Source: Saprospiraceae bacterium
GTDB taxonomy: Bacteria; Bacteroidota; Bacteroidia; Chitinophagales; Saprospiraceae
Direction of reading: 5' to 3'
DNA: 16,622 bases
Assembly: GCA_007125435.1 (NCBI GenBank)
Contig: SLDF01000080.1
Location: 1 to 16,622, forward strand
Positions within the stretch are counted from its first letter, which is position 1. Every line of letters starts with the position of its first letter. This document shows, one piece after another, positions 1 to 6,048 of the stretch. The position numbers and the translations under genes are program-made. The notes beneath the pieces were generated by a model that saw nothing but the letters and a program-made list of their open reading frames with translations, did not search any database and was not told the origin of the DNA.

Positions 1-2
1 CA

Positions 3-482
3 CCGGACTGTCGCATATATATGTGTCCTACTAGCGCGACGAATAGTTATCATGTTATTAATTATCCCGATCGTAAGGGCAAGGCTTGTCACTTTGTACA
101 GAATGGCGTCAGGGTTCCCAGGACTTCAAGTGTCGCTAGCTTTCCCAATTTTCCGAGATGGCGAGTAGATGAGGAGGATAAGTGCGACTCCAGTATAGTC
201 AGTATGCTTGGTGAGCCTGTACACTATGTACGTAAGATGCAAGTATGGCCCAATCCGGCCTCATACGAGCTGTACCTCGACACGCCTGAGGATGTCCCCG
301 GTGATATCTACATCATGGACATGCAAGGTCGCCCCTTACTCAGACAAAAAGTCGATCAAGTCTCAAGTGGCCAACCCATAGATATTAGTGGTCTACCGAC
401 AGGCGGATATATTGTCGAGTTTTATCCATCCAATCCGGCAGAGCGATTGATCTGGTCGGGGAAGGTGGTGGTGCAGCGGTGA
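3..482 (+). CDS. C-terminal part of a secreted protein with a type IX secretion sorting domain (5' end outside the window)
   Basis: The reading frame is open from base 3 with no stop upstream, so the ATG at base 21 is probably internal and the gene starts outside the window. The visible 159 residues have a Cys-containing segment ending in PNFPRWRVDEEDKCDSS, followed by the last ~80 residues: a VWPNPAS motif, a short beta-rich run (IYIMDMQGRPLL), ISGLPTGGYIVEF, and a basic end (GKVVVQR). That order (PNP, DxxGR, LPxGxY, KxxxxR) is the type A C-terminal sorting domain recognised by the Bacteroidota type IX secretion system, so the protein is expected to be exported and anchored or released at the cell surface. 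The function of the missing N-terminal part cannot be judged. The PNFPRWR...CDS linker resembles large repeat-containing surface proteins of Saprospiria, which is a memory-based impression. Confidence 0.85.
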   Translation, partial: PDCRIYMCPTSATNSYHVINYPDRKGKACHFVQNGVRVPRTSSVASFPNFPRWRVDEEDKCDSSIVSMLGEPVHYVRKMQVWPNPASYELYLDTPEDVPGDIYIMDMQGRPLLRQKVDQVSSGQPIDISGLPTGGYIVEFYPSNPAERLIWSGKVVVQR

Positions 483-491
483 GCGGGATAT

Positions 492-534
492 GTTGTCGGT
501 TGTCGGTTGCGTGTTGCGAGGTTACGGGTTGTTT
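492..534 (+). repeat. Degenerate tandem heptamers (GTTGTCG/GTTGCGN)
   Basis: Six consecutive 7-base units can be read: GTTGTCG (492), GTTGTCG (499), GTTGCGT (506), GTTGCGA (513), then after one extra G, GTTACGG (521) and GTTGTTT (528). The units drift from left to right, and the last runs into the GTTTA modules. The array lies just after the stop codon of the upstream gene. Confidence 0.6.
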
Positions 535-612
535 ACGCTTCGCTGTTTATGCAAACGGTCGGCTATCGCCTACGTTTGCTGTTTACGCTGCGAGCACTCC
601 GTGCTCTCCGCT
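531..612 (+). repeat. Three tandem GTTTA-bounded modules, two with hairpins
   Basis: Three modules follow without gaps, each starting GTTTAYGC and ending GCT: 531-544, 545-580 and 581-612. Module 2 has a 7-base stem (551-557 with 573-579, GCAAACG/CGTTTGC) around an inner GGC-TATC-GCC hairpin. Module 3 has a 6-base stem (592-597 with 601-606, GAGCAC/GTGCTC). The next GTTTA begins at 613 and opens the dispersed element there. Confidence 0.6.
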
Positions 613-643
613 GTTTAACCCTCATTACGAATTTCCAATGTAT
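613..643 (+). repeat. Short dispersed repeat, copy 1
   Basis: Bases 613-641 match the reverse complement of 8617-8645 at all but about three positions. The shared core is ATTACGAATTTCCAATG. The copy begins exactly where the third GTTTA module ends. In one frame both copies read FNPxYEFPM, which may be chance or a relic of coding sequence. Confidence 0.6.
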
Positions 644-716
644 ATTCGTGTATAAGTGATGGTGTAAGATAATTTTGGCCAATTAAATGGATGAATACTT
701 TGGGGATGGCTTCACA

Positions 717-756
717 TTCGCTAAGCCACCAAACCACATCGCCGATGCTTAGCGAA
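717..756. repeat. Perfect 10-base inverted repeat with 20-base loop
   Basis: TTCGCTAAGC at 717-726 is the exact reverse complement of GCTTAGCGAA at 747-756. No T run follows on either strand, so it is not a classical terminator. It could be a protein-binding site, the stem of a leader RNA, or a remnant of a small mobile element; the sequence does not decide. Confidence 0.55.
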
Positions 757-940
757 GCAACTTCTGCTGTGGAAGATGGATATCATAGTTATTTGCTAAC
801 CTGTATTGCCAGGAATTAAATATTGCTATTCTATATTGCCAACTATTTTTCTGGATTGATGAATGCCCATAATAACATTGTACTGAAACTATGTAGAGCT
901 GATCATGTTTCACTTACACATCAAAGAAAAAACATAATAT

Positions 941-1498
941 ATGGATAGTGTATTGATCATTTGCGGCACAAATAGACCAGATGCAAGAACACGCATAGTT
1001 GCTAAGTATGTGGAAGACTACATTAGCGATAAGTACAATATGAAAGTTGATTATTTTGATCTTCAAGACCTCCCGGATGATATTGCCAGGTCATCAATGT
1101 ATAAAGGGGATGACATGCCGGAAGATTTAAAAAACTTTCAGGATGAGGTATTGATCCCCAGTAAACACATCATTTTGGTATCGCCTGAATACAATGGAGG
1201 CCTGGCTGGCATACTCAAATTATTTATTGATGCCATTTCAGTCAGAAAGCTAGGGCCTAGCTTCCACTTTAAGAAAATGCTCCTAATTGGTGTAGCAGAT
1301 GGTAGAGCCGGTAACCTGAGAGGTATGGAACACCTCACAGGGATACTGAATCATATGAAGGTGGTTTTATATCCCACCAAATTGCCACTGTCAAGCATCA
1401 ATAGCTTACTCAATGAAGATAAGACACAATTGTCAGATGAGTCCGCTAAAAAGGCCATCCATTCGGTTGTGGATGGATTCGTAGATTGGAGCAATTGA
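941..1498 (+). CDS. NADPH-dependent FMN reductase family protein (flavodoxin fold)
   Basis: This 185-residue protein has the flavodoxin-like fold of the FMN_red family, which binds FMN and typically passes electrons from NAD(P)H to quinones, azo dyes, chromate or other acceptors in the cytoplasm. The phosphate-binding loop is at residues 9-18 (GTNRPDARTR) after the first beta strand. The family hallmark SPEYNGGLAGILKLFID is at 81-97, close to the common SPEYNGSxPGxLKNxID, and a glycine-rich flavin loop (GRAGNLRG) is at 121-128. Length is normal for the family. The ATG at 941 is preceded only by an A-rich stretch, as is usual in Bacteroidota. The gene stands alone, 166 bases before the next one. 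The natural substrate cannot be told from the sequence. Confidence 0.9.
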   Translation: MDSVLIICGTNRPDARTRIVAKYVEDYISDKYNMKVDYFDLQDLPDDIARSSMYKGDDMPEDLKNFQDEVLIPSKHIILVSPEYNGGLAGILKLFIDAISVRKLGPSFHFKKMLLIGVADGRAGNLRGMEHLTGILNHMKVVLYPTKLPLSSINSLLNEDKTQLSDESAKKAIHSVVDGFVDWSN

Positions 1499-1587
1499 AT
1501 TTGTGTGCAAGAAAAGTCTCTTGTCATTACATTGCAAAATGTGTAAATTGTATAGCCTGGGTATATGTTTTGAAGTGTTAGCCAGAT

Positions 1588-1668
1588 ATGTCATTTAAAG
1601 CAGATCAACAAGAAAGAAAGCGGACTTTCAATAAAATCAAAGCTATAAAAAACTACATGGTGGTATGA
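1588..1668 (+). CDS. Possible 26-residue leader peptide overlapping the next start
   Basis: An ATG at 1588 opens a 26-codon frame that starts MSFKADQQERKR, is rich in Lys and Arg, and ends at a TGA (1666-1668). That TGA overlaps the ATG (1665-1667) of the lipoprotein gene in an ATGA arrangement typical of translational coupling. Its own frame is closed by a TAG directly upstream at 1579. No homology is recognised, and a frame this short is expected often by chance. The precise overlap is the only reason to list it. Confidence 0.3.
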   Translation: MSFKADQQERKRTFNKIKAIKNYMVV

Positions 1669-2390
1669 ATAGATTAATAGTACTAATATTTTTTCTTTGT
1701 CTGCAGAGTCTATATGGCTGTCAGAAGCAAAGCATAGAGGAATACGATGATAGCGCTTCAAGTGATATGCAAAGCGATTCTATTTTTATTTCTTATCTGG
1801 CACTAGGTGATTCTTACACCATTGGAGAAGGTGTGGGCATGGGAGAAAGATATGGTGAGATTCTATGCGATAGCCTTCGAGGTACAAATATTTTCTGTTC
1901 TTTTATAGATATCGTGGCAAGAACAGGATGGACAACCGGGGACTTGAAAAATGGCATTAATGAAGCACCACTTGAGGAGGTTTACGATTTGGTTTCTCTT
2001 TTAATTGGTGTTAATAATCAGTTCAGAGGATTATCCATAAATGATTACAAAAGAGAATTGGAAGATCTCATCGAACAAGCCATTGCATTTGCAGATGATG
2101 ACCATCAGAGGGTATTTGTCCTTTCTATACCGGACTATGGAGTGACACCATTCGGCATCAGAAGAGATGGTACTGGAAGAATATCAGATGAAATTGATGC
2201 ATTTAATGACACTAAAAAAGAAGTCTGTGCTGCCTACAATGTATCATATTTTGACATTACTGAAATCTCAAGAATGGCAGAAGACGACCTGTCCTTATTG
2301 GTATCAGATGAGCTCCATCCATCTGCTAAAATGTACGCCCTTTGGGTAGATGTTGTTTTTGATCACGTAAAAGCAATAATAGCAGAGTAA
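1665..2390 (+). CDS. SGNH/GDSL-type hydrolase lipoprotein
   Basis: This 241-residue protein is a predicted lipoprotein. A hydrophobic N-terminus ends in the lipobox LYGC, with the acylated Cys at 19, followed by an acidic linker. The SGNH blocks are in order: block I LALGDSYT with nucleophile Ser50; block II around Gly88 (ARTGW); block III GVNN at 115-118, with Asn117 as the oxyanion-hole residue; block V SDELHP with Asp215 and His218 completing the triad. The family cleaves esters of lipids, acylated sugars or glycans; the substrate here is unknown. Lipidation suggests it works in the periplasm or at the outer membrane. The start overlaps the small frame at 1588-1668. It converges with the small membrane-protein genes, 22 bases away. 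Length and motifs look intact. Confidence 0.88.
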   Translation: MNRLIVLIFFLCLQSLYGCQKQSIEEYDDSASSDMQSDSIFISYLALGDSYTIGEGVGMGERYGEILCDSLRGTNIFCSFIDIVARTGWTTGDLKNGINEAPLEEVYDLVSLLIGVNNQFRGLSINDYKRELEDLIEQAIAFADDDHQRVFVLSIPDYGVTPFGIRRDGTGRISDEIDAFNDTKKEVCAAYNVSYFDITEISRMAEDDLSLLVSDELHPSAKMYALWVDVVFDHVKAIIAE

Positions 2391-2412
2391 GTGTAGCGTG
2401 TGAGATGCTTTT

Positions 2413-2679
2413 CTACATAAAGTGTCTTATGAAAAATTCATAGCTTCTTACTCCCATCAATCCCAGTCCACCAAGACATAGAGGATATATAATGTAAAGG
2501 AATAGAAGATTTGGCCAAGATAAAATCTTGTTGGTCTCTCCGAAGCCCTTGTCTGCAATACTATTCAGATAGCCATACCATGTCTCAATCCCAAGTTTTG
2601 AACCTAGTCCATTGATCAAGATAGCACCAATCAATATGATGATGCCAGACCAAAGTGTTAATAAAAAAGCATTTATCAT
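2413..2679 (-). CDS. Small two-helix membrane protein of unknown function
   Basis: This 88-residue protein has two hydrophobic segments, about residues 4-24 and 57-76, joined by a polar loop with GIETWYGYLNSIADKG. It has no recognised catalytic motif. The loop pattern (N-x-LG-x-x-LGI-x-TWY-x-x-L) seems familiar from small Bacteroidota membrane proteins without assigned function, but I cannot name a family with confidence. Its ATG overlaps the stop of the upstream gene by four bases (2676-2679), so the two are almost certainly translated together and may form a complex in the inner membrane. The helix-loop-helix layout supports a real gene despite its size. Confidence 0.7.
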   Translation of the reverse strand: MINAFLLTLWSGIIILIGAILINGLGSKLGIETWYGYLNSIADKGFGETNKILSWPNLLFLYIIYPLCLGGLGLMGVRSYEFFIRHFM

Positions 2680-2936
2680 TCTGATTCCCTTTTATCATCG
2701 AGCTCTTTTAGTTCTCGATTGATATTTTTTATAGAAATAATAGAAGGCAGCATGCCTGAAATAAAAACTAAAGGGATAATAGTGACTTCCGGCTGAAATG
2801 GCACTGAATTGTTTTTGAAATGATTGATGATGTACACAGAACTGATCGCTAAAAGTAAGCCAACAGTACATACAATCACATAATGTGTCTTCTTTGCTTT
2901 TTCAAGTTTTTTTGGATTGGGGTTACCAAGGGACAT
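2676..2936 (-). CDS. Small two-helix membrane protein, partner of the overlapping gene
   Basis: This 86-residue protein has a basic N-terminus (NPKKLEKAKK), a first hydrophobic helix at about 18-38, a short outer loop, a second helix at about 50-67, and a charged C-terminal tail (NRELKELDDKRESE). By the positive-inside rule both ends probably face the cytoplasm. It is the first gene of a two-gene unit and overlaps the next by ATGA. The function is not recognisable. The charged tails and paired organisation would suit an accessory or sensory membrane subunit, but that is speculation. Downstream lies the convergent lipoprotein gene. Confidence 0.65.
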   Translation of the reverse strand: MSLGNPNPKKLEKAKKTHYVIVCTVGLLLAISSVYIINHFKNNSVPFQPEVTIIPLVFISGMLPSIISIKNINRELKELDDKRESE

Positions 2937-3297
2937 TTCTGAAAAATTTTATTGACAATAAAATGAGTTAGCTATTTGTGTTTAAAAAAAACAACTTTAT
3001 TGAATTGGGAGCGCAATCTAATAATATTGTTGCAAAATAGGTAGTTTCAGAAAGAAAAGTTTTAAATATTTTTTTAAAATCAATAACGATTGATAAAATT
3101 AGAGTTTTTGTATATGTAAGAAGTACTTTTTTTTTGCCTTTGTGATTGGATGCTATTGTATTTATTAAATTGCAAGATAGTCTATGCCAAAAGTAAATAA
3201 GCATAAAACAATATTAGGCACCTTGGTTAAAATTGTCACTGAGCTGAAAACGCTACTTGCCGGAAAACTGTATAAAAACTTTTCTTTTGTTAGACTC
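2937..3297. other. AT-rich intergenic region
   Basis: These 361 bases separate the start of the small membrane gene pair from the end of the minus-strand coiled-coil pair. The stretch is very AT-rich, with several A and T runs (for example 2983-2990 and 3128-3135). A minus-strand frame at 2968-3204 is low-complexity and not credible. A plus-strand frame of 51 codons at 3184-3339 is listed separately as doubtful. No RNA gene, terminator or repeat is evident. Confidence 0.6.
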
Positions 3298-3339
3298 TTA
3301 CTTCGGTGGGTTTTTGTCGGATTTTTGGTCAGCGTTTGA
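3184..3339 (+). CDS. Doubtful 51-residue small ORF
   Basis: An ATG at 3184 opens a 51-codon frame that starts MPKVNKHKTILGTLVKIVTE, is basic at the N-terminus and hydrophobic at the C-terminus (LRWVFVGFLVSV). Its first ~110 bases are richer in G and C than the flanking gap. Its last 42 bases lie antisense to the end of the coiled-coil membrane gene. A single-helix small protein is possible, but nothing identifies it, and the hydrophobic end may be a by-product of the opposite strand. Confidence 0.22.
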   Translation: MPKVNKHKTILGTLVKIVTELKTLLAGKLYKNFSFVRLLLRWVFVGFLVSV

Positions 3340-4293
3340 AGAGGGTAGGGTATGGGTACTTTTTTCTAACTCATGCAGTAGGTGGGAGTAGTCCCCTGAT
3401 TTTTCAATTTGCATGATGTCACTTTGCTTTTCGAGGTTTTCCAACATCGCCATGCCCTCATCGGCATAATGGGCATTTTTTAAGTCAACCTGATCCATGA
3501 AGTTGGAAGAAACGTCCATGAATCTGTCTATCTCCCCAATCTTTGAAGCGATATCATCAGCCATAAATTCCAATGCTTTTTCAAAGTTGTCCATGGAGCG
3601 ACTTTCTCCTATGACTGACTTGGCAGATGCCATAGCAGAGTGGCTGGTTTTTATGGCGTTGTACTCTTCCTCTTTGACTCTGACCTGGAAGACTGTATCC
3701 TCAAGCACGATTTCTGTGGTTTTGTAGACGCGTGTCAATAGTTGATACAGGTTTTGCATACGGGTCAATAGCTCACGGTACCTTTCGTTAGAGTCTCTAA
3801 GTCTGGCTGCTTTACGGGTAGATAGGATGATGGCTTTTTCATTATTGCCTGACTTTGCAGTGGCAGCCCGTTCCAATTCTCTATCGATAACACGTTCATT
3901 TTGCCTGATAAGGGATTCGATTTGTCGAATTTGTGTTCTAAGTTTTCCAATCTGCACACTCATGTTTCTCACCTTTTTTTTGAGATTATTGACGTGGCCT
4001 TTCATGATGTGTATGGGGCTATGCTTGATGAAGATTCCGGTAATAGCCCTTATGATTGACTTGAATCCATAATTTATCAATTGTCTGGTCTGCCTGTCAA
4101 AAAGGATAAAACCTATAAGTCCTATCAGAAAAATTACGACTGAAAGGCTGAGCACACTTCCAATAATTGCATTCAAAATGGGTAATAATATATACAAACC
4201 ATAGCCAATGCCACCAGCCAATAATACAAGTACCAAAAAGCCAATCAGCTTTTCTGCAGATCCCCATATTTGCGGTGTGCTATTGTTGCCCAT
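3298..4293 (-). CDS. Membrane-anchored coiled-coil protein resembling PspA-like proteins
   Basis: I chose the ATG at 4293 (331 residues, MGNNSTPQIW) because it lies 10 bases after the upstream stop. The frame extends to 4374, but that would overlap the upstream gene by about 70 bases. The protein has two adjacent membrane helices, about residues 17-37 and 45-66, then an amphipathic stretch, then a long charged coiled coil (about 100-220). After it comes a helical region with SHSAMASAKSVIG and FEKALEFMADDIASKIGEIDRFM, and a polar Pro/Lys-rich tail. The long coil followed by Ala-rich and acidic helices resembles the PspA/IM30 (bacterial ESCRT-III) layout, here fused to a membrane anchor. That likeness is an impression from pattern, not a proven homology. 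It is probably co-transcribed with the coiled-coil gene just upstream, suggesting a shared role at the inner membrane. Confidence 0.7.
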   Translation of the reverse strand: MGNNSTPQIWGSAEKLIGFLVLVLLAGGIGYGLYILLPILNAIIGSVLSLSVVIFLIGLIGFILFDRQTRQLINYGFKSIIRAITGIFIKHSPIHIMKGHVNNLKKKVRNMSVQIGKLRTQIRQIESLIRQNERVIDRELERAATAKSGNNEKAIILSTRKAARLRDSNERYRELLTRMQNLYQLLTRVYKTTEIVLEDTVFQVRVKEEEYNAIKTSHSAMASAKSVIGESRSMDNFEKALEFMADDIASKIGEIDRFMDVSSNFMDQVDLKNAHYADEGMAMLENLEKQSDIMQIEKSGDYSHLLHELEKSTHTLPSSNADQKSDKNPPK

Positions 4294-4303
4294 TTTATAA
4301 GTT

Positions 4304-4858
4304 TTAGAGTAATTCGTCAAATGTCGAAAGGTCTTGATCGATTTCTTCAATGAGGCTTTTGTAGGTATTAACAAACTTATCCCTTGAATTCATTATTCTC
4401 GACTCTGCATCCTTTATGTCTTGATCTGTTTTATCAATACGGTTTTGGCATTCTTCAATTTTCAGTTCAAGCTTTTTGATTTGTTCACGACATTGTAGAA
4501 TGACTTCCTTTAATTTATCAGCTTCATTTTTCCTGGTATTGATGCGATCATTGATTTGATCTTCTAATGCCGATTCAAAATCTTCTCTTTCTTTACTTAG
4601 AATGGACTTATAGTGTTTTGCAGATTTGAGAAGGTGCTCTTTGGTAAGGCCCATAGTACTGCCCGTAGCAAATGCAGACTTGATGGCCGTGCCTTGATCC
4701 ATTTGTAGTTTTTTCAAAGCATTTAGAGAGGTCTTGAACTTTAAGTAGTCAAAATTTTCAAGACTATTTTTTTCAAGCGCTTTCAATAAAAAAACATACG
4801 ATTTACCATCTGCCTCACCCATTGACTGGAATATATCTTTGCTTAATTTTTGCATCAT
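4304..4858 (-). CDS. Cytoplasmic coiled-coil protein of unknown function
   Basis: This 184-residue protein has no signal peptide or membrane helix. Residues 1-75 form a compact helical head (YVFLLKALEKNSLENFDYLKF, then ALKKLQMDQGTAIKSAFATG), and residues 80-175 are a highly charged coiled coil with heptad-like spacing. Two ATGs stand in tandem at 4858 and 4855. The downstream membrane coiled-coil gene begins 10 bases after this stop, so the two are very likely one operon and may interact through their coils. A candidate promoter lies 30 bases upstream (4888-4895). I do not recognise a named family, though the head sequence looks conserved rather than random. Confidence 0.7.
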   Translation of the reverse strand: MMQKLSKDIFQSMGEADGKSYVFLLKALEKNSLENFDYLKFKTSLNALKKLQMDQGTAIKSAFATGSTMGLTKEHLLKSAKHYKSILSKEREDFESALEDQINDRINTRKNEADKLKEVILQCREQIKKLELKIEECQNRIDKTDQDIKDAESRIMNSRDKFVNTYKSLIEEIDQDLSTFDELL

Positions 4859-4887
4859 GTCTTCTTTAATTCATCAATGATATCAAA

Positions 4888-4895
4888 CAAATATA
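4888..4895 (-). promoter_or_regulatory. Candidate Bacteroidota -7 box for the coiled-coil operon
   Basis: On the minus strand this reads TATATTTG, an exact fit to the Bacteroidota -7 consensus TAnnTTTG, 30 bases before the ATG at 4858. No good TTTG appears at the expected -33 spacing, so the call is weak. Confidence 0.35.
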
Positions 4896-5008
4896 AATCA
4901 ATGTTTATGAATTCATACCTTTTTTAGATGAAGTCCTTTGTAAAACCGATAGTGTTACAACCTTTTTCATAATCGGGTGTGGCTTGTAATATCATTTTCC
5001 AAGGGTCT

Positions 5009-5165
5009 TGCATCAGCGCTGCGCAGTGGGTGGCGCAACGAAGTGGAGCCAGACTTGATGTAGCCATAGCGAAATCGAGGCCGAGCGAACAGCGAGCCCC
5101 GGAGCATAGCGACCCGGATCCCCATCCTCAACACTTTGAGGATGGGGAGGAGGGTGATGCCCAAA
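5009..5165 (+). repeat. Dispersed structured repeat, copy 1
   Basis: It starts TGCATCAGCG and ends GGAGGAGGGTGATGCCCAAA. The final 20 bases are identical to copy 2, and the 20 bases at 5081-5100 match it at 19 positions. GCATCA (5010-5015) can pair with TGATGC (5155-5160), and TGGGTG (5027-5032) with GACCCG (5111-5116). A 13-base stem with a 4-base loop lies inside (5119-5148), where copy 2 has only about nine bases. The element is GC-rich compared with its AT-rich surroundings. Confidence 0.75.
5119..5148. repeat. Strong 13-base hairpin inside repeat copy 1
   Basis: TCCCCATCCTCAA (5119-5131) is the exact reverse complement of TTGAGGATGGGGA (5136-5148), with the 4-base loop CACT. No T run follows on the plus strand, so it is not a standard terminator. 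It is absent from copies 2 and 3. Confidence 0.7.
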
Positions 5166-5311
5166 GTGACAAAAAGAAGTATCCCCACTCTATTATCCAG
5201 TTGCTAGCCTAAAAAATGTACTGAAGTATGCTGTGCCTGTGCAAATAAATCGAGACGATCGAGTATAGTATATATACTTCATTCATATCTTTGTCAGGCA
5301 ATAAAAGGCTT

Positions 5312-5986
5312 ATGATGTTATTTTGGGGTATAGGGAGTATAATGGGCATATTGGCTGTAGTGGTTTTGATTCTACTGGTCATAACTATAATCAAGGGTAG
5401 TGGTAAGGTAACTGAAAAGTCTATCAATAAGGATCTCAAATCTTTTAGGGCGGAGCTGGATAAGAAGGCGAAGACTCTGATTCCCTGGAAACATGAAGAT
5501 CTGGCTTTGCTGTCATTGAATTTGGCAGAATATTCGAAAGGGAGGGGTAAACATCCTGTAGAGCGCGGGGTGTTAAAAAACATTTATCAGGAAGATACAC
5601 TAGCATATATCATCAAACACTATGGTGGGAAAGACCCTAAGTCTTTACTGGTAGTCCGAACGCATGACTTTGAAATGGTATGGGTGCGCAATAGCCAGGG
5701 TATTACCGTGTACCACAATCAAGAACAAGTGGGGAGTATCTTGAGAGACGGTCGCTTCTTCACGCCGACTGGTCATAAGCTAATAGGACAAATTCAGACC
5801 GGCGATGCACTTGATCTGTCATTATTCGTAGATGGTCAAATGAAAGCACTGGTAAAAAGAGAAAATAATGAAGAGACAGTAAACCCGAGGGCTCTGGAGC
5901 TTTTTGAGGATATGTCAGAGAACGATCAGATGAAAATATTGGCTATGAGTATGTTTGATGTGGTTAAATCTGTCCGAAAAGGATAA
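5312..5986 (+). CDS. Single-helix membrane protein with a beta-rich domain, unknown function
   Basis: The frame can start at a TTG (5291), but tandem ATGs at 5312 and 5315 follow an AAAAGG at 5304-5309 and are preferred, giving 224 residues. A strong membrane helix spans about residues 4-27, then comes a basic, helical linker with IPWKHEDLALLSLNLAEYS. The C-terminal part (about 110-183) alternates beta strands and turns: LLVVRTHDFEMVWVRN, ITVYHNQEQVGSILRDG, LIGQIQTGD, LSLFVDGQMKALVK. The repeated 'GxIxxDG' turns recall barrel-like folds such as LURP/tubby, but this is weak and I assign no function. A short acidic-helical end closes it. It is divergent from the coiled-coil pair and 62 bases before the Nudix-like gene on the same strand. 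A structured repeat and a 12-base palindrome lie upstream. Confidence 0.7.
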   Translation: MMLFWGIGSIMGILAVVVLILLVITIIKGSGKVTEKSINKDLKSFRAELDKKAKTLIPWKHEDLALLSLNLAEYSKGRGKHPVERGVLKNIYQEDTLAYIIKHYGGKDPKSLLVVRTHDFEMVWVRNSQGITVYHNQEQVGSILRDGRFFTPTGHKLIGQIQTGDALDLSLFVDGQMKALVKRENNEETVNPRALELFEDMSENDQMKILAMSMFDVVKSVRKG

Positions 5987-6048
5987 TAATTTTATATTTA
6001 CGTCAACTAACATATGTATCTATTGTTTGATACCAAAATTAGAAAGAC

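Larger units (their letters stand above)
483..940. other. Repeat-rich intergenic region
   Basis: This gap of 458 bases holds no convincing gene. From left to right it contains degenerate GTTG heptamers (492-534), three GTTTA-bounded modules (531-612), a short sequence that recurs inverted near 8615-8645 (613-643), and a perfect 10-base inverted repeat (717-756). The last ~180 bases before the next gene are AT-rich and must carry its promoter, but I see no clear match to the Bacteroidota TTTG / TAnnTTTG pair there. The ATG at 687 opens only a 21-codon frame. Confidence 0.7.
4859..5311. other. Divergent intergenic region with repeat copy 1
   Basis: This gap lies between two divergently transcribed genes and so must hold promoters for both. 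Besides the -7 candidate near 4890, it contains the dispersed structured repeat (5009-5165) and a perfect 12-base palindrome, AGTATATATACT, at 5267-5278. The palindrome is 34 bases before the ATG at 5312 and could be an operator. Open frames running through the repeat on both strands look like by-products of its GC-rich sequence. Confidence 0.6.

Noticed and set aside
492..643. CRISPR array
   Set aside because: The repeated units are short, degenerate and of unequal length, with self-complementary interiors instead of unique spacers, and there are no cas genes.
2968..3204. Minus-strand 78-codon frame in the AT-rich gap
   Set aside because: Low-complexity sequence rich in Phe, Ile, Leu and Lys, as expected from AT-rich DNA, with no domain, no start context and no operon partner.
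4294..4374. Upstream start of the membrane coiled-coil protein
   Set aside because: It would overlap the previous gene by about 70 bases, while the ATG at 4293 gives a clean 10-base spacing.
4967..5212. Open frames on both strands through repeat copy 1
   Set aside because: They follow the GC-rich repeat, differ between strands, and the equivalent frames are not kept in copies 2 and 3.
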